A DNA stretch of 64,000 nucleotides from positions 118,103 through 182,102 of the forward strand of contig NZ_JAIGNO010000007.1 in the NCBI RefSeq assembly GCF_019711515.1, read 5' to 3'. The notes under the pieces are model-generated. The model worked only from the letters and a program-made list of their open reading frames with translations, made no database searches and had not been told where the DNA came from. The stretch is from Qipengyuania qiaonensis (GTDB lineage: Bacteria > Pseudomonadota > Alphaproteobacteria > Sphingomonadales > Sphingomonadaceae). Positions 39,159 to 48,969 of the stretch are shown here, in pieces (positions within the stretch are counted from its first letter, which is position 1; each line of letters opens with the position of its first letter). The translations under genes were made by a program, and so were the position numbers.

Positions 39159-40579
39159 GAGGCGTTCCGACGGATATCGGCACGATCCATTTCGTCGGCA
39201 TTGGCGGCATCGGCATGTCCGGGATCGCCGAAGTGATGGATAACCTCGGCTATCGGGTTCAGGGCTCCGACATGAAGGAGAGCGCGACGGTCGAGCGCCT
39301 GCGCAAGCGCGGCATGACCATCGCCATCGGCCACGCGCCAGAGAATGTCGAAGGGGCGGCAGTCGTCGTCACCTCGACTGCGGTGAAACGCACCAATCCC
39401 GAAGTCGCCTATGCGTTGGAAAACCGCATTCCCGTGGTGCGCCGCGCGGAGATGCTCGCCGAACTCATGCGCCTGAAATCGACCGTCGCGGTCGCAGGTA
39501 CACATGGCAAGACCACGACCACCAGCATGATCGCCGCGCTGCTCGACGCCGGGAATATCGACCCGACGGTGATCAATGGCGGCATCATCGAGCAGTACGG
39601 TTCCAACGCCCGGCTGGGCGACAGCGAATGGATGGTGGTCGAGGCCGACGAGAGCGATGGCAGCTTCCTGCGCCTCGACGGCACAATTGCCGTCGTGACG
39701 AATATCGATCCCGAGCATCTCGACCACTATGGCGATTTCGACGGGGTGAAGGACGCCTTCGTCGAATTCATCCACAACGTGCCATTTTACGGCGCGGCGA
39801 TCCTGTGCATCGATCACGAAGAAGTGCAGGCGGTGATCGGCAAGGTTCGCGATCGCAATGTCGTGACCTATGGCTTCAACCTGCAGGCCGATATTTGCGG
39901 CGTGAACGTGCGCCCGGACGCGGGCGGCAATTGCTTCGACGTCATCGTGCGCCGTCGCGGTCAGGAAGATCGCCGGATCGAAGGCGTGCGCCTGCCCATG
40001 CCGGGCCGTCACAATGTCCAGAACGCGCTGGCGGCCATCGCCGTCTCGATCGAGATGGGCTGTCCCGATGAGGTCATCTGTAACGGATTTTCCGCCTTCG
40101 GCGGCGTCCGCCGCCGTTTCACCAAGGTGGGCGAGGTGCCGAGCGGCGATGGCGTGGCCACGATTATCGACGATTACGGCCATCACCCGGTGGAGATAAA
40201 GGCCGTGCTGGCCGCCGCGCGCGAAACCGCCGATGACGGACGGGTCATCGCGGTGGTTCAACCGCATCGCTACACGCGTCTGCGCGATCTGATGGACGAC
40301 TTCCAGAGCTGCTTCAACGCGGCGGACGAAGTCTATGTGACGCCCGTCTACGCGGCCGGGGAAGACGCGATCGAGGGCGTGGATGCGGATGCTCTCGTCG
40401 CAGGTCTCAAGGCACGGGGCCATCGTGCAGCACATACGGTCGAGGATGAGAAGGACCTGGCCGACAAGCTGGCCAAGGACTTGCGTCCGGGCGATTTCGT
40501 CGTCTGTCTCGGGGCAGGCGACATCACGCAGTGGGCGGCCGGACTTCCGAATGGCATCGCCAGGGCGACCACATCGTGA
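39155..40579 (+). CDS. murC: UDP-MurNAc--L-alanine ligase MurC
   Basis: First Mur ligase, joining L-Ala to UDP-MurNAc. 474 aa from the ATG overlapping the murG stop. [15 protein letters not shown] at the N-terminus, P-loop [13 protein letters not shown] (about residues 112-124), [10 protein letters not shown] (about 163), [10 protein letters not shown] and the [10 protein letters not shown] motif (about 340). Confidence 0.97.
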   Translation: MRGVPTDIGTIHFVGIGGIGMSGIAEVMDNLGYRVQGSDMKESATVERLRKRGMTIAIGHAPENVEGAAVVVTSTAVKRTNPEVAYALENRIPVVRRAEMLAELMRLKSTVAVAGTHGKTTTTSMIAALLDAGNIDPTVINGGIIEQYGSNARLGDSEWMVVEADESDGSFLRLDGTIAVVTNIDPEHLDHYGDFDGVKDAFVEFIHNVPFYGAAILCIDHEEVQAVIGKVRDRNVVTYGFNLQADICGVNVRPDAGGNCFDVIVRRRGQEDRRIEGVRLPMPGRHNVQNALAAIAVSIEMGCPDEVICNGFSAFGGVRRRFTKVGEVPSGDGVATIIDDYGHHPVEIKAVLAAARETADDGRVIAVVQPHRYTRLRDLMDDFQSCFNAADEVYVTPVYAAGEDAIEGVDADALVAGLKARGHRAAHTVEDEKDLADKLAKDLRPGDFVVCLGAGDITQWAAGLPNGIARATTS

Positions 40580-41550
40580 GCGAGATGGAACAGCCCGACG
40601 ATGTGTGGAACTGGGATAGCGGCATGGCCCCGGATTGCGAGGTCGAGGGTGGCATAGCGGCGCCCATCGACACGCATGGCGTGCGGGGCAAGCTGACTCC
40701 CGATGCACCGCTCGCAAAGCTGGTGTGGTTCAAGGCGGGAGGTCATGCCGACTGGCTGTTCGAGCCCGCCGATCTCGAAGATCTCAAACTGTTTCTCGAA
40801 CGCCTCGATGGCGATCTGCCGGTCATGGCTCTCGGTCTCGGATCGAACATGATCGTGCGCGATGGCGGCGTTCCCGGTGTCGTGATCAAACTGGGCAAGC
40901 CCTTCGCCGGGATCGAACTCGGCGACGACCACACACTGGTTTGCGGTGCAGGTGCGCACGGCATTCTCGTCGCCTCCGCAGCGCGCGATGCCGGGATTGC
41001 GGGCATGGAATTCATGCGCGGCATTCCCGGCACTGTCGGCGGTTTCGTGCGCATGAACGGCGGCGCTTACGATCGCGAGGTCAGCGATGTTTTGATCGAT
41101 TGCGACGTGATCATGTCCGATGGCCAGTGCATCACTTTGCCGGCGGTCGATCTGCAATACACTTATCGTCACTCGGCCTTGCCCGAAGGCGCAGTGGTGG
41201 TTCGCGCCCGCTTTCAGGGTGAGCCGGGCGATCCCGAAGCCATCGGCGCAAAGATGGATGAAATCGGCGCTGCCCGCGAAAACTCGCAGCCCTTGCGGAC
41301 CAAGACCGGCGGGTCGACGTTCAAGAACCCGCCGGGAAGGAAAGCCTGGCAACTCGTCGACGAGGCCGGGTGCCGCGGTCTTCGCAGGGGTGGCGCGCAG
41401 GTGAGCGAGAAGCATACCAATTTTCTCATCAATGTCGACGATGCGACGAGCGCCGACATCGAAGGGCTGGGCGAAGAAGTGAAGCGCCGCGTCTACGAGC
41501 ATTCGGGCGTCATGCTCGAATGGGAAATCCAGCGTGTGGGGCGACCGTAA
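40576..41550 (+). CDS. murB: UDP-N-acetylenolpyruvylglucosamine reductase MurB
   Basis: FAD enzyme reducing UDP-enolpyruvyl-GlcNAc to UDP-MurNAc. 324 aa from the GTG 40576 that overlaps the murC stop; ATG 40585 is the alternative. FAD-binding [13 protein letters not shown] and the [17 protein letters not shown] motif are present. The catalytic region [20 protein letters not shown] supplies the proton-donor Ser. Short form (type I-like insert reduced), as in other Alphaproteobacteria. Confidence 0.96.
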   Translation: MSEMEQPDDVWNWDSGMAPDCEVEGGIAAPIDTHGVRGKLTPDAPLAKLVWFKAGGHADWLFEPADLEDLKLFLERLDGDLPVMALGLGSNMIVRDGGVPGVVIKLGKPFAGIELGDDHTLVCGAGAHGILVASAARDAGIAGMEFMRGIPGTVGGFVRMNGGAYDREVSDVLIDCDVIMSDGQCITLPAVDLQYTYRHSALPEGAVVVRARFQGEPGDPEAIGAKMDEIGAARENSQPLRTKTGGSTFKNPPGRKAWQLVDEAGCRGLRRGGAQVSEKHTNFLINVDDATSADIEGLGEEVKRRVYEHSGVMLEWEIQRVGRP

Positions 41551-41559
41551 AGGCTTGAA

Positions 41560-42534
41560 ATGACAGAACTCCCCAAACTCCACATCGCCGTTCTCATGGG
41601 TGGCTGGGCGAACGAGCGGCCCGTTTCGTTGATGTCGGGCGAGGGTGTCGCACAGGCTCTCGAGGAGCGCGGGCACACGGTTACGCGGATCGACATTGAT
41701 CGGCAGGTTGCAACCCGCATTGCCGAGGTTGTACCGGACGTGGTGTTCAACGCGCTGCATGGTGTACCGGGAGAGGACGGCAGTGTGCAGGGTATGCTCG
41801 ACCTGATGGGCCTGCCCTATACCCATTCCGGCCTCGCCACATCGGTCATCGCGATCGACAAGCAGCTGACCAAGCAGGCGCTGGTGCCGCATGGCATCCC
41901 CATGCCCGGCGGGCGGATCGTCAGGAGCGCCGAGCTGCACGAACGCGATCCCATGCCCCGCCCCTATGTGCTGAAACCCGTCAACGAGGGCAGTTCGGTC
42001 GGCGTCGCCATCGTCACCGACGAAGGCAATTACGGCAATCCGATCGCGCGCGACGCGAAAGGGCCGTGGCAGGAATTCGGCGAGCTGCTTGCCGAGCCCT
42101 ATATCAAGGGCCGCGAGATGACTGCGGCAGTGGTCGAGTTCGAGGATGGACCGCGCGCGCTGGCCGTGACCGAACTGAAGCCGAAAAGCGGCTTTTACGA
42201 TTTCGATGCGAAATATACCGATGGCATGACCGACCATGTCTGCCCCGCCGATATCCCGCAGCACATTACCGACTTGTGCCTCGAATACGCGCTGAGAGCG
42301 CATAAGCTGCTGGGTTGCCGCGGCACCAGCCGCACCGATTTCCGCTGGGACGAGGAACAGGGCGAGGATGGTCTCTTCATCCTCGAGACGAATACGCAGC
42401 CCGGCATGACGCCGCTCAGCCTGGTGCCGGAACAGGCGAAGTATGCCGGTCTCGATTACGGCGAATTGTGCGAATTGCTAATCGCCGCCGCGATGCGTCA
42501 TCATGCGGTGAAATTCGGGGGCGGCGGTGGCTAG
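41560..42534 (+). CDS. ddl: D-alanine--D-alanine ligase
   Basis: ATP-grasp enzyme making the D-Ala-D-Ala dipeptide used by MurF. 324 aa with VLMGGWANERPVSLMSG at the N-terminus (DdlB-type), HGVPGEDGSVQGML, VLKPVNEGSSVGV and the C-terminal Mg-binding ETNTQPGMTPLSLVPEQA. It starts nine bases after murB and overlaps ftsQ by eight bases. Confidence 0.97.
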   Translation: MTELPKLHIAVLMGGWANERPVSLMSGEGVAQALEERGHTVTRIDIDRQVATRIAEVVPDVVFNALHGVPGEDGSVQGMLDLMGLPYTHSGLATSVIAIDKQLTKQALVPHGIPMPGGRIVRSAELHERDPMPRPYVLKPVNEGSSVGVAIVTDEGNYGNPIARDAKGPWQEFGELLAEPYIKGREMTAAVVEFEDGPRALAVTELKPKSGFYDFDAKYTDGMTDHVCPADIPQHITDLCLEYALRAHKLLGCRGTSRTDFRWDEEQGEDGLFILETNTQPGMTPLSLVPEQAKYAGLDYGELCELLIAAAMRHHAVKFGGGGG

Positions 42535-43435
42535 GGTCAAGCGCAAACCTACCGGCGTGCGCCGCTCGGCCGCGGCGCGCAATCGCAGCCAGAAGGCGCG
42601 TGCGGCGCGCAGCCACACGACCGGCCTGTTCGACCGGGCAATGGCAGCACTGCCCTTTACCGATGAGCAGTGGCACAAGTTCTTCCTGTTCGCGATCATC
42701 GCTGCTGGGGCGGGGATCGCCTGGACGATCGCCAGCTATGCCGGTGTCCCCGAACTGGCACGGGTGGAGCTGGCCAAATCCGCTTCGCGCGCCGGGTTCG
42801 AGGTCAGCCGTGTGCGGGTCTCGGGCGTCGAAAGAATGAATGAGCAACTGGTCTATGAGCGCGTGCTCGCCGAACAGGATCGCCCGATGCCGCTGGTCGA
42901 CCTGACCGAGGTGCGCGAGCGGCTGTTGGACTTGCCGTGGGTCGCCGATGCGCGCGTGTCGCGCCAACTGCCCGGCACGCTCAAGATAGATATCGTCGAA
43001 CGGGTGCCCCACGCCGTGCTGCGCAAGCCCGGACGGCTGGTTCTGATCGACCCGCACGGCCACGAGCTCGAGCCGATCGGTGCCGAGGATGCAAAGGGCA
43101 AACTGTTGATCGAAGGGCCGGGCGCGGCGCGGCAGGTTCAGGAGCTCGGCAGGCTGCTCGATGCGGCGCCCGCGCTGAAACCGCAGATCGCTTCGGCCGA
43201 ATGGGTCGGCAATCGCCGCTGGAATCTCACCTTCAAGACGGGGCAGCTGCTCGCACTTCCCGAGGGCGATCTCGGCGCCCCCGCGCTGGTCAAATTCGCC
43301 CAGCTCGACGGGATGCATCGCCTGATCGGCGGCAAGCCCATCGCGATCGACATGCGCGTCCCCGACCGGGCCTATCTGCGCTGCCAGGGCGGTCCCTGCC
43401 CGAAGCAGATGGCGCTGAACGGGAGGGGCGAATAG
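42527..43435 (+). CDS. ftsQ: cell division protein FtsQ
   Basis: Bitopic divisome protein with a periplasmic POTRA domain, partner of FtsL/FtsB. 302 aa: a basic cytoplasmic tail of about 45 residues, one membrane helix (about 50-70), POTRA (FEVSRVRVSGVERMNEQLV...), then the FtsQ beta domain (PWVADARVSRQLPGTLKIDIVERVPHA across residues 125-151). The GTG 42527 lies in the last codons of ddl after GGGGGCGG. The stop overlaps the ftsA start by one base. Confidence 0.95.
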   Translation: MARVKRKPTGVRRSAAARNRSQKARAARSHTTGLFDRAMAALPFTDEQWHKFFLFAIIAAGAGIAWTIASYAGVPELARVELAKSASRAGFEVSRVRVSGVERMNEQLVYERVLAEQDRPMPLVDLTEVRERLLDLPWVADARVSRQLPGTLKIDIVERVPHAVLRKPGRLVLIDPHGHELEPIGAEDAKGKLLIEGPGAARQVQELGRLLDAAPALKPQIASAEWVGNRRWNLTFKTGQLLALPEGDLGAPALVKFAQLDGMHRLIGGKPIAIDMRVPDRAYLRCQGGPCPKQMALNGRGE

Positions 43436-44721
43436 TGGCGACCCAGCAACCCCGCATTGCCCGGGTGTTCGGTGCGATCAATATCGGCTCGTTCCGCATA
43501 TCGACCATGATCATGGGGCAGGTCGAGGGTGGCGAAATGGTAGTCCTCGGTTCGAGCCACCGGGCGAGCGAGGGGATCAAGCGCGGCTATGTGACCGACA
43601 TGCGCGCCGCCAGCCACGCGATCCGCACCGCGGTCGAGAAGGCGGAAGCCAACGCCAATACATCGATCCAGAGCGTGTGGATCGGCTGCGCGGGAGCGGG
43701 ACTTTCGAGCAAGATCTGCAGCGTCGAGATAGCGATTGGCGGGCGCCGGATCGAGGAAGACGATATCGAACACCTGCTCTACGCGGCGCGCGATCACCTC
43801 AATCCCGATGGGCGGATGGTACTGCACGCGCAACCGGCGCATTATACGCTGGACGGGGCGCATGGCGTGGCCAACCCCAAGGGCCTGCATGCCGAGGCGC
43901 TGGGGGTGGACGTCCATGTCACGCTGGCCGAAGGCGCCCCCGTCCGCAACCTGATCGAAGCCGTACAGACCGCGCATCTCGACGTCGAAGGGGTGGTCGC
44001 CAGCCCGCTGGCTGCGGCATATGCCTGCCTCACCCGCGAGGAACGCGATCTGGGGGTGGCGCTGGTCGAAATCGGCGCGCAGGTCACCAATGTCTCGGTC
44101 CACGCGGCCGGCATGCTGCTGGGCCTCAAGTCCATCCCGATCGGATCGAACGACATTACCGATGCGATTGCCTCGTCGCTCGGCATTCGCCGCAGTCAGG
44201 CCGAGCGTCTGAAATGCGTGTCCGGTTCGGCGATCGCCACGCCGACCGACCATCGGGAGATGATCCCGGTCAATGCTCCTGGCGAGGAAGCAAGCGCGCG
44301 ATTGGCGCGCGGCGCGGACGAACACAACCGTATCGCCAGGGCCGAACTCGTTTCGATTGTGACCGATCGGCTGGGTATCTCGACGGCCGAGATCGGCAAA
44401 GCTCTCAAGTCGATGGGGTTTTCCGGTTCGCAGGGCGGGCAGGTCGTGCTCACCGGCGGGGGCGCCGAACTGCACGGTGTCGCCGAATTCATGCAAGGTG
44501 CGCTCGGTCTGCCGGTACGGATCGGCAAGCCACCGGCCTTGCAAGGCCTCCCCGAAGCGCACGCGACACCGGGATTTGCCACGCTGGCCGGCCTGTGTCT
44601 TTATGCCGCCGAAGATCCGGTCGATATCCGTTCGGTCGGCCCGCGCTACCAGCCGACCAAGCGCTATCGCGGCATGGGCCTGCTGAACCGTGTCTTTCAA
44701 GCGGCGCGCGAGTATTTCTGA
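43435..44721 (+). CDS. ftsA: cell division protein FtsA
   Basis: Actin-like protein that tethers FtsZ to the inner membrane. 428 aa from GTG 43435. Actin-fold segments: FGAINIGSFRISTMI (phosphate 1), SHRASEGIKRGYVTDM (1C/SHS2), VEIGAQVTNVSVHAAG (phosphate 2) and VLTGGGAELHGVAEF (adenosine). The C-terminal amphipathic membrane-targeting helix is present (MGLLNRVFQAAREYF). The phosphate-1 loop has INIGSF, where many FtsAs have a D; this is common in sphingomonads. Confidence 0.96.
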   Translation: MATQQPRIARVFGAINIGSFRISTMIMGQVEGGEMVVLGSSHRASEGIKRGYVTDMRAASHAIRTAVEKAEANANTSIQSVWIGCAGAGLSSKICSVEIAIGGRRIEEDDIEHLLYAARDHLNPDGRMVLHAQPAHYTLDGAHGVANPKGLHAEALGVDVHVTLAEGAPVRNLIEAVQTAHLDVEGVVASPLAAAYACLTREERDLGVALVEIGAQVTNVSVHAAGMLLGLKSIPIGSNDITDAIASSLGIRRSQAERLKCVSGSAIATPTDHREMIPVNAPGEEASARLARGADEHNRIARAELVSIVTDRLGISTAEIGKALKSMGFSGSQGGQVVLTGGGAELHGVAEFMQGALGLPVRIGKPPALQGLPEAHATPGFATLAGLCLYAAEDPVDIRSVGPRYQPTKRYRGMGLLNRVFQAAREYF

Positions 44722-44856
44722 GGGTTGAATCGGCGCAGCAGTGCGGCATTAGCCCTTGTGGATAAGGCACTAATCGTTTCGACCTGCGATTCGCTTTGTG
44801 CCAGAGTTGTGACATAACGCCCAAGGGCGACATTTGAATTCTACGGGGACTCTTCA
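44722..44856 (+). promoter_or_regulatory. ftsZ control region with DnaA box and two GANTC sites
   Basis: The only sizeable gap within the dcw block (135 bases). TGTGGATAA at 44757-44765 is a perfect DnaA 9-mer (TTATCCACA on the minus strand). GANTC sites are at 44727-44731 and 44788-44792. A CGCCC-AA-GGGCG hairpin (44818-44829) lies in the leader. In Caulobacter ftsZ is controlled by DnaA and by CcrM methylation of GANTC, so the layout fits cell-cycle control here. No clean -35/-10 pair is evident. Confidence 0.6.
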
Positions 44857-46608
44857 ATGAGCATCAATATCGGACCGGCATCTGACGACGACCTTCGTCC
44901 CAGGATTATGGTTGTGGGCGTCGGAGGCGCAGGCGGCAACGCCATCGCCAACATGATGCAGGCCGAAATCGAAGGCGTCGACTTCATCGTCGCCAATACC
45001 GATGCGCAGGCTCTTAGCAGTTCGCCGTCCGAGAAACGCATCCAGCTCGGCCCGGATATCACCGGGGGCCTCGGCGCGGGTGCTCGTCCCGAAGTGGGCA
45101 AGGCTGCGGCCGAGGAAACTGTCGAAGAGATCGAGGACGCGCTGGCAGGCGTGAACATGGTCTTCATCGCGGCCGGCATGGGCGGCGGCACCGGCACCGG
45201 TGCGGCACCGGTCATCGCCGAAGCAGCGCGCAAGAAGGGCGTGCTCACCGTCGGCGTGGTGACCAAGCCGTTCCTGTTCGAAGGCACGCGCCGCATGCGC
45301 GCCGCCGAAGCGGGCATCGACGAGCTGCAGAAGCATGTCGATACGCTGATCGTCATCCCCAACCAGAACCTGTTCCTGGTCGCCAAGGCGGAAACGACCT
45401 TCAAGGAAGCCTTCATGCTCGCCGACGAGGTGCTGCAGCAGGGCGTGCGATCGATTACCGATCTCATGGTCATGCCGGGCCTCATCAATCTCGACTTTGC
45501 CGACGTGCGTTCGGTGATGAGCGAGATGGGCAAGGCGATGATGGGCACCGGTGAGGGCGAGGGCGACAACCGTGCGCTCGAAGCGGCCGAGCGGGCCATT
45601 GCCAATCCGCTGCTCGACGGCGTCAGCATGGCCGGCGCCAAGGGCGTCATCATCTCGATCATCGGCGGCGAAGACATGAAGCTGCTCGAAGTCGACGAAG
45701 CGGCGAACCACATTCGCGAGCTGGTCGACGAAGATGCGAACATCATCTGGGGATCGGCTTTCAACCCCGATCTCGATGGCAAGATTCGGGTGTCGGTGGT
45801 TGCCACGGGTATCGAGCACGACGGTTCGATGAACGCGGCACCGTCGCGTTCGTTCTCGATGCGTGAAAGCAACGCGCCCAAGCGTCCGGTCCTTGACTTG
45901 CCGAGCGAAAGCCAGGCCGACGAAGAACCGTTCGAGCTCAACGAAGGCCTGTCCGCCGAGCTTGATACCGCCCCTGAACATGAGTCGGCCGAGGCGGAAA
46001 CCGATACGTTCGACCTGACCGACGAAGCCGAATATGACGGGGCGGATCGGCCTTTCGGCCTCTCGCCCGCGAACTCGGCGGACGAGGGCGAGGAGGATTA
46101 CGACGACGTCGACGATATCGTCGATCCGCTGGCTGGTTTGCGCAACGAGCAGACCGAACGCTTCGACGCGGATCAGGATGACGGCGTGCCTCCGCCCGCT
46201 GACGACAGCGAATTCGGCGGGGCGCCCGCGGAAGAGGGGTGGGGCAACGAGCGGCAGCCGCTCGATCTGTCGGAACCCGCTGGCGGTTCGCAGGATGAAT
46301 TCGAGCTTGGCGACGAGCATGTCGCGAGTGAAAGCCCGCTGGCAACCAAGCCCGGCCGCAGACGTCCTATCGTGCCGGGCGGCGGAGAAGGCGGAGACGC
46401 CGGTGGCTCGGGCGATGGCGGAAGCGGCGCTCCCGGTTCGGGCGGCGGCGGCGGATCTCTGCCGGGAAACACCCTGTTCGAACGCATGGCGAATCTGTCG
46501 CGCGGGGCAAGCCGCTCCGACGACGACGATGATGATGACGACGACGATGGCGGCAACGGTTCCGGTCTCAACATCCCGCGGTTTCTCGGGCGTCAGAACA
46601 ACCAGTGA
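44857..46608 (+). CDS. ftsZ: cell division protein FtsZ
   Basis: Tubulin-like GTPase that forms the Z ring. 583 aa, much longer than the about 383 of E. coli, as in other Alphaproteobacteria. GTPase core about residues 15-330 with [22 protein letters not shown] (tubulin signature, about 109) and the T7 loop [13 protein letters not shown] long, acidic, disordered linker (about 335-565) includes a Gly-rich stretch and an Asp run ([10 protein letters not shown]), then the conserved C-terminal peptide [10 protein letters not shown] that binds FtsA and other partners. Confidence 0.97.
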   Translation: MSINIGPASDDDLRPRIMVVGVGGAGGNAIANMMQAEIEGVDFIVANTDAQALSSSPSEKRIQLGPDITGGLGAGARPEVGKAAAEETVEEIEDALAGVNMVFIAAGMGGGTGTGAAPVIAEAARKKGVLTVGVVTKPFLFEGTRRMRAAEAGIDELQKHVDTLIVIPNQNLFLVAKAETTFKEAFMLADEVLQQGVRSITDLMVMPGLINLDFADVRSVMSEMGKAMMGTGEGEGDNRALEAAERAIANPLLDGVSMAGAKGVIISIIGGEDMKLLEVDEAANHIRELVDEDANIIWGSAFNPDLDGKIRVSVVATGIEHDGSMNAAPSRSFSMRESNAPKRPVLDLPSESQADEEPFELNEGLSAELDTAPEHESAEAETDTFDLTDEAEYDGADRPFGLSPANSADEGEEDYDDVDDIVDPLAGLRNEQTERFDADQDDGVPPPADDSEFGGAPAEEGWGNERQPLDLSEPAGGSQDEFELGDEHVASESPLATKPGRRRPIVPGGGEGGDAGGSGDGGSGAPGSGGGGGSLPGNTLFERMANLSRGASRSDDDDDDDDDDGGNGSGLNIPRFLGRQNNQ

Positions 46609-46657
46609 TTTCGACTGGGTCAGCGCTGGTTAACGCCCGGGCTGCGAAGGACAGGAT

Positions 46658-48181
46658 ATGGTTTCAAGAGGGCGATTAGCTGCTGCCGTCGCGCTGCTGG
46701 CTCTGGCAGCGCATTCCGTGCCCGTGTCCGCTCAGCGAGAGATCGTCCAGCCGCTGCCCGCTGCTGCGGAAAGCGAACTGGGCGACGCTCTTTCGCGACT
46801 GGCGAGCAATGCGGCCGATGTTTCGGCCTTGCTGGATGCGGGTGAGGCCTCCCTCGAACTGGGCGATATCGGCGCAGCGATCGGCTTCCTCGGACGCGCC
46901 AACGAGCTTTCGCCCGGCAATGCGCGAACCAAGCTCGGGCTTGCCAAGGCCTATACGCGGTCGCGCAGACCCGTCGAAGCGTTGCGCCTGTTCGCCGAAG
47001 CCGAACAGGCCGGCGTGTCGAACGAGCGCATGGCCGAAGACCGTGGATTGGCGTTCGACCTCGTGGGCGATGCGGCCAGCGCGCAGCAATTCTATCGGCA
47101 GGCGCTGGCCAACGGCGCGGGCGAGGAAACGACCCGTCGCCTCGCGCTCAGTCAGGCCATTTCGGGCGATAGCAAGGCGTTCGAGGCGACATTGCTACCC
47201 TTGCTGGAAAAACGCGATATCGCGGCCTTTCGCACTCGTGCCTTCGGCCTGGCGATCCTGGGGCAGACGCGGGAAGCCAAGGATATCGCCAACACCATGC
47301 TGCCGGAAGGTACCGGCACGCGGATGGCGGCCTATCTCGACTATATGCCGCAGCTGACCAAGGCGCAGCAGGCCGCTGCCGGCAATCTCGGCGTATTCCC
47401 CCGCACGGCTGCCATCGGGACGGACGATGCCGGGATTGCGGGCTATACAGCGCCACCGGTGCGGATGACGCGCACCGTCCCGCAACTACGACGTCCGGCC
47501 ACTTCTGCGGCGCCTGCCGCGATAGCTTCTTCGCCGCCACCTCCGCCACCGTCGCCGCCGCCACCTCCGCCACCGTCGCCGCCGCCACCTCCGCCACCGG
47601 CCCCTGTGACGAATCCGAGGCCATCGCTCGCTGCGACAGTGACCGAGCCCGAACAAACGCCCTCGCCAGCCGAGGCGCCTGCTGCCACCGCGCGGATCGA
47701 GCCGTCTTCAACCTCTGCCAATGTCGACCCGAGCACGGACCCGCCGGCTCCACCGCCCGAGCCGCAACCGAGCCTCATCTCGGTCGCGGATGCGTTCAGC
47801 GGTTTCAGTCTCGAGCCAACATCCGCAGTTTCCGCCACGAGCGGGGCCGTGGACATCACCAAAATCGAAATTCCGCGCGAACGCCTGGAACCCAAGCCGC
47901 CCCTGCCACCTGCTCACCCGTCACGCCATTGGGTTCAGGTTGCGACCGGCAAGGATACGACTGCGCTCGGCTTCGACTGGCGGCGAATTTCGCGCAAGGC
48001 CGACGGCAAGCTGGAGGGCAAGGGGCCGTTCGTGACGCCCTGGGGGGAGGCCAACCGGCTGTTGTCGGGCCCGTATGACACCGACGCCAAGGCGCGTGAA
48101 ATGGTCAAGGAACTCAAGGAATTGGGTGTCGATTCCTTTACCTTCACCAGCTCGGCCGGCGAGGCGATCGAGAAGCTGTGA
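46658..48181 (+). CDS. exported TPR protein with proline-rich linker and C-terminal SPOR domain
   Basis: 507 aa. Signal peptide (cleavage after VPVSA, about residue 25); TPR-like helices (about 45-200, GDIGAAIGFLGRANELSPG); a polyproline linker (about 290-315) encoded by a 24-base tandem repeat; a second Pro/Ser-rich stretch; and a C-terminal SPOR domain (about 420-507, HWVQVATGKDTTALGF, GPYDTDAKAREMVKELKELG). SPOR domains bind denuded glycan at the septum, so the protein likely localises to the division site, consistent with its place right after ftsZ. It is separated from ftsZ by 49 bases. Confidence 0.85.
   Translation: MVSRGRLAAAVALLALAAHSVPVSAQREIVQPLPAAAESELGDALSRLASNAADVSALLDAGEASLELGDIGAAIGFLGRANELSPGNARTKLGLAKAYTRSRRPVEALRLFAEAEQAGVSNERMAEDRGLAFDLVGDAASAQQFYRQALANGAGEETTRRLALSQAISGDSKAFEATLLPLLEKRDIAAFRTRAFGLAILGQTREAKDIANTMLPEGTGTRMAAYLDYMPQLTKAQQAAAGNLGVFPRTAAIGTDDAGIAGYTAPPVRMTRTVPQLRRPATSAAPAAIASSPPPPPPSPPPPPPPSPPPPPPPAPVTNPRPSLAATVTEPEQTPSPAEAPAATARIEPSSTSANVDPSTDPPAPPPEPQPSLISVADAFSGFSLEPTSAVSATSGAVDITKIEIPRERLEPKPPLPPAHPSRHWVQVATGKDTTALGFDWRRISRKADGKLEGKGPFVTPWGEANRLLSGPYDTDAKAREMVKELKELGVDSFTFTSSAGEAIEKL
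47531..47599 (+). repeat. 24-base tandem repeat encoding a polyproline tract
   Basis: Three units, TCGCCGCCGCCACCTCCGCC plus ACCG: 47531-47551 (21 bases, one codon short), 47552-47575 and 47576-47599 (24 bases each, identical). Each codes Ser followed by 6-7 Pro. In-frame slippage would change the linker length of the SPOR protein. Confidence 0.9.
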
Positions 48182-48331
48182 GGGTGTGTCCCGGCGGTGG
48201 CGGCCCGGCGAATTGTTCACAGGCTTTGCACAGGCCTTAGCGGTTCTCCCCAGCGCCGAAGCCTGCCTCCATTGCCAAGCGCCCCGTCGTTTCTGCATCC
48301 AGCCAACCATGACGCGCATGGAACAGCCTCG

Positions 48332-48835
48332 ATGAAACCGTCGGAAGACCGTTACGAAGTCGACGAAGGGGCAGCCCCGCTCGACATGCTCATCGCCCTT
48401 TTCGAGGCGCGTGGATGGCCCTGCGAATCGACGCCGAGCGAGATGAGCGGCGAAATTCAGGGCAGCTGGACCAAATACCAGCTGCGCGGGATCTGGCGGC
48501 CGGACGATATGGTGCTTCAGATACTCTGTTTGCCGGACATCCGCATTTCCGCCGACAAGATGCCGCAGGCGCACGAACTCGTCTCGCTGGTCAACGAACA
48601 GATGTGGCTCGGTCATTTCGACATCTGGTCGAATGGCGGCGTGCTGCTGTACCGCAATGGCACCATGCTCGGCGACGACGGGTTACTCAGCCTTGATCAG
48701 GCGCAGGCGCTGGTCGAAATCGCAGTCGATGAATGCGATCGCTTCTATCCGGCGTTCCAGTTCATCTTGTGGGGCGGCCGCACGCCGGCAGAGGCGCTGG
48801 ACGCGGCGATGGTCGACGCAGCGGGCGAAGCCTGA
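48332..48835 (+). CDS. YbjN domain protein
   Basis: 167 aa, cytosolic, no signal peptide. The YbjN fold resembles type III secretion chaperones: PLDMLIALFEARGWPCE, GSWTKYQLRGIWRPDDMVLQILCLPDIRI and LVNEQMWLGHFDIWSNGGVLLYRNG. E. coli YbjN affects motility and stress responses, but its mechanism is unknown. ATG 48332 is chosen because the domain starts there; the 150 bases upstream hold no other gene. Confidence 0.88.
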   Translation: MKPSEDRYEVDEGAAPLDMLIALFEARGWPCESTPSEMSGEIQGSWTKYQLRGIWRPDDMVLQILCLPDIRISADKMPQAHELVSLVNEQMWLGHFDIWSNGGVLLYRNGTMLGDDGLLSLDQAQALVEIAVDECDRFYPAFQFILWGGRTPAEALDAAMVDAAGEA

Positions 48836-48887
48836 GGGGTGACCAAATCCGGTTAATTCCCGTTAGGACCGATCTGTCCGGTTTCGC

Positions 48888-48916
48888 TTGAAATCGGCGA
48901 CGGAAATGCCGATATT
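48888..48916 (+). promoter_or_regulatory. sigma70-type promoter of the Bax-inhibitor gene
   Basis: TTGAAA (48888-48893), 17-base spacer, GATATT (48911-48916). The predicted start is about 45 bases before the ATG at 48970, with AGGAG at 48953-48958. Four of six bases match at each box. Confidence 0.5.
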
Positions 48917-48969
48917 GCCACCCTAGGAGCAAGGCGTATTTCCGCACTGCCAAGAGGAGTTGAGAAGAG

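Noticed and set aside
28366..44700. Long open frames antisense to the dcw genes (for example minus 39104-40717 and 40348-42303)
   Set aside because: They mirror the codon pattern of high-GC genes on the plus strand, have no recognisable domains or ribosome-binding sites, and overlap genes with clear motifs.
47521..47610. CRISPR-like short repeats
   Set aside because: Units are directly adjacent without spacers and encode proline in frame; this is a coding minisatellite.
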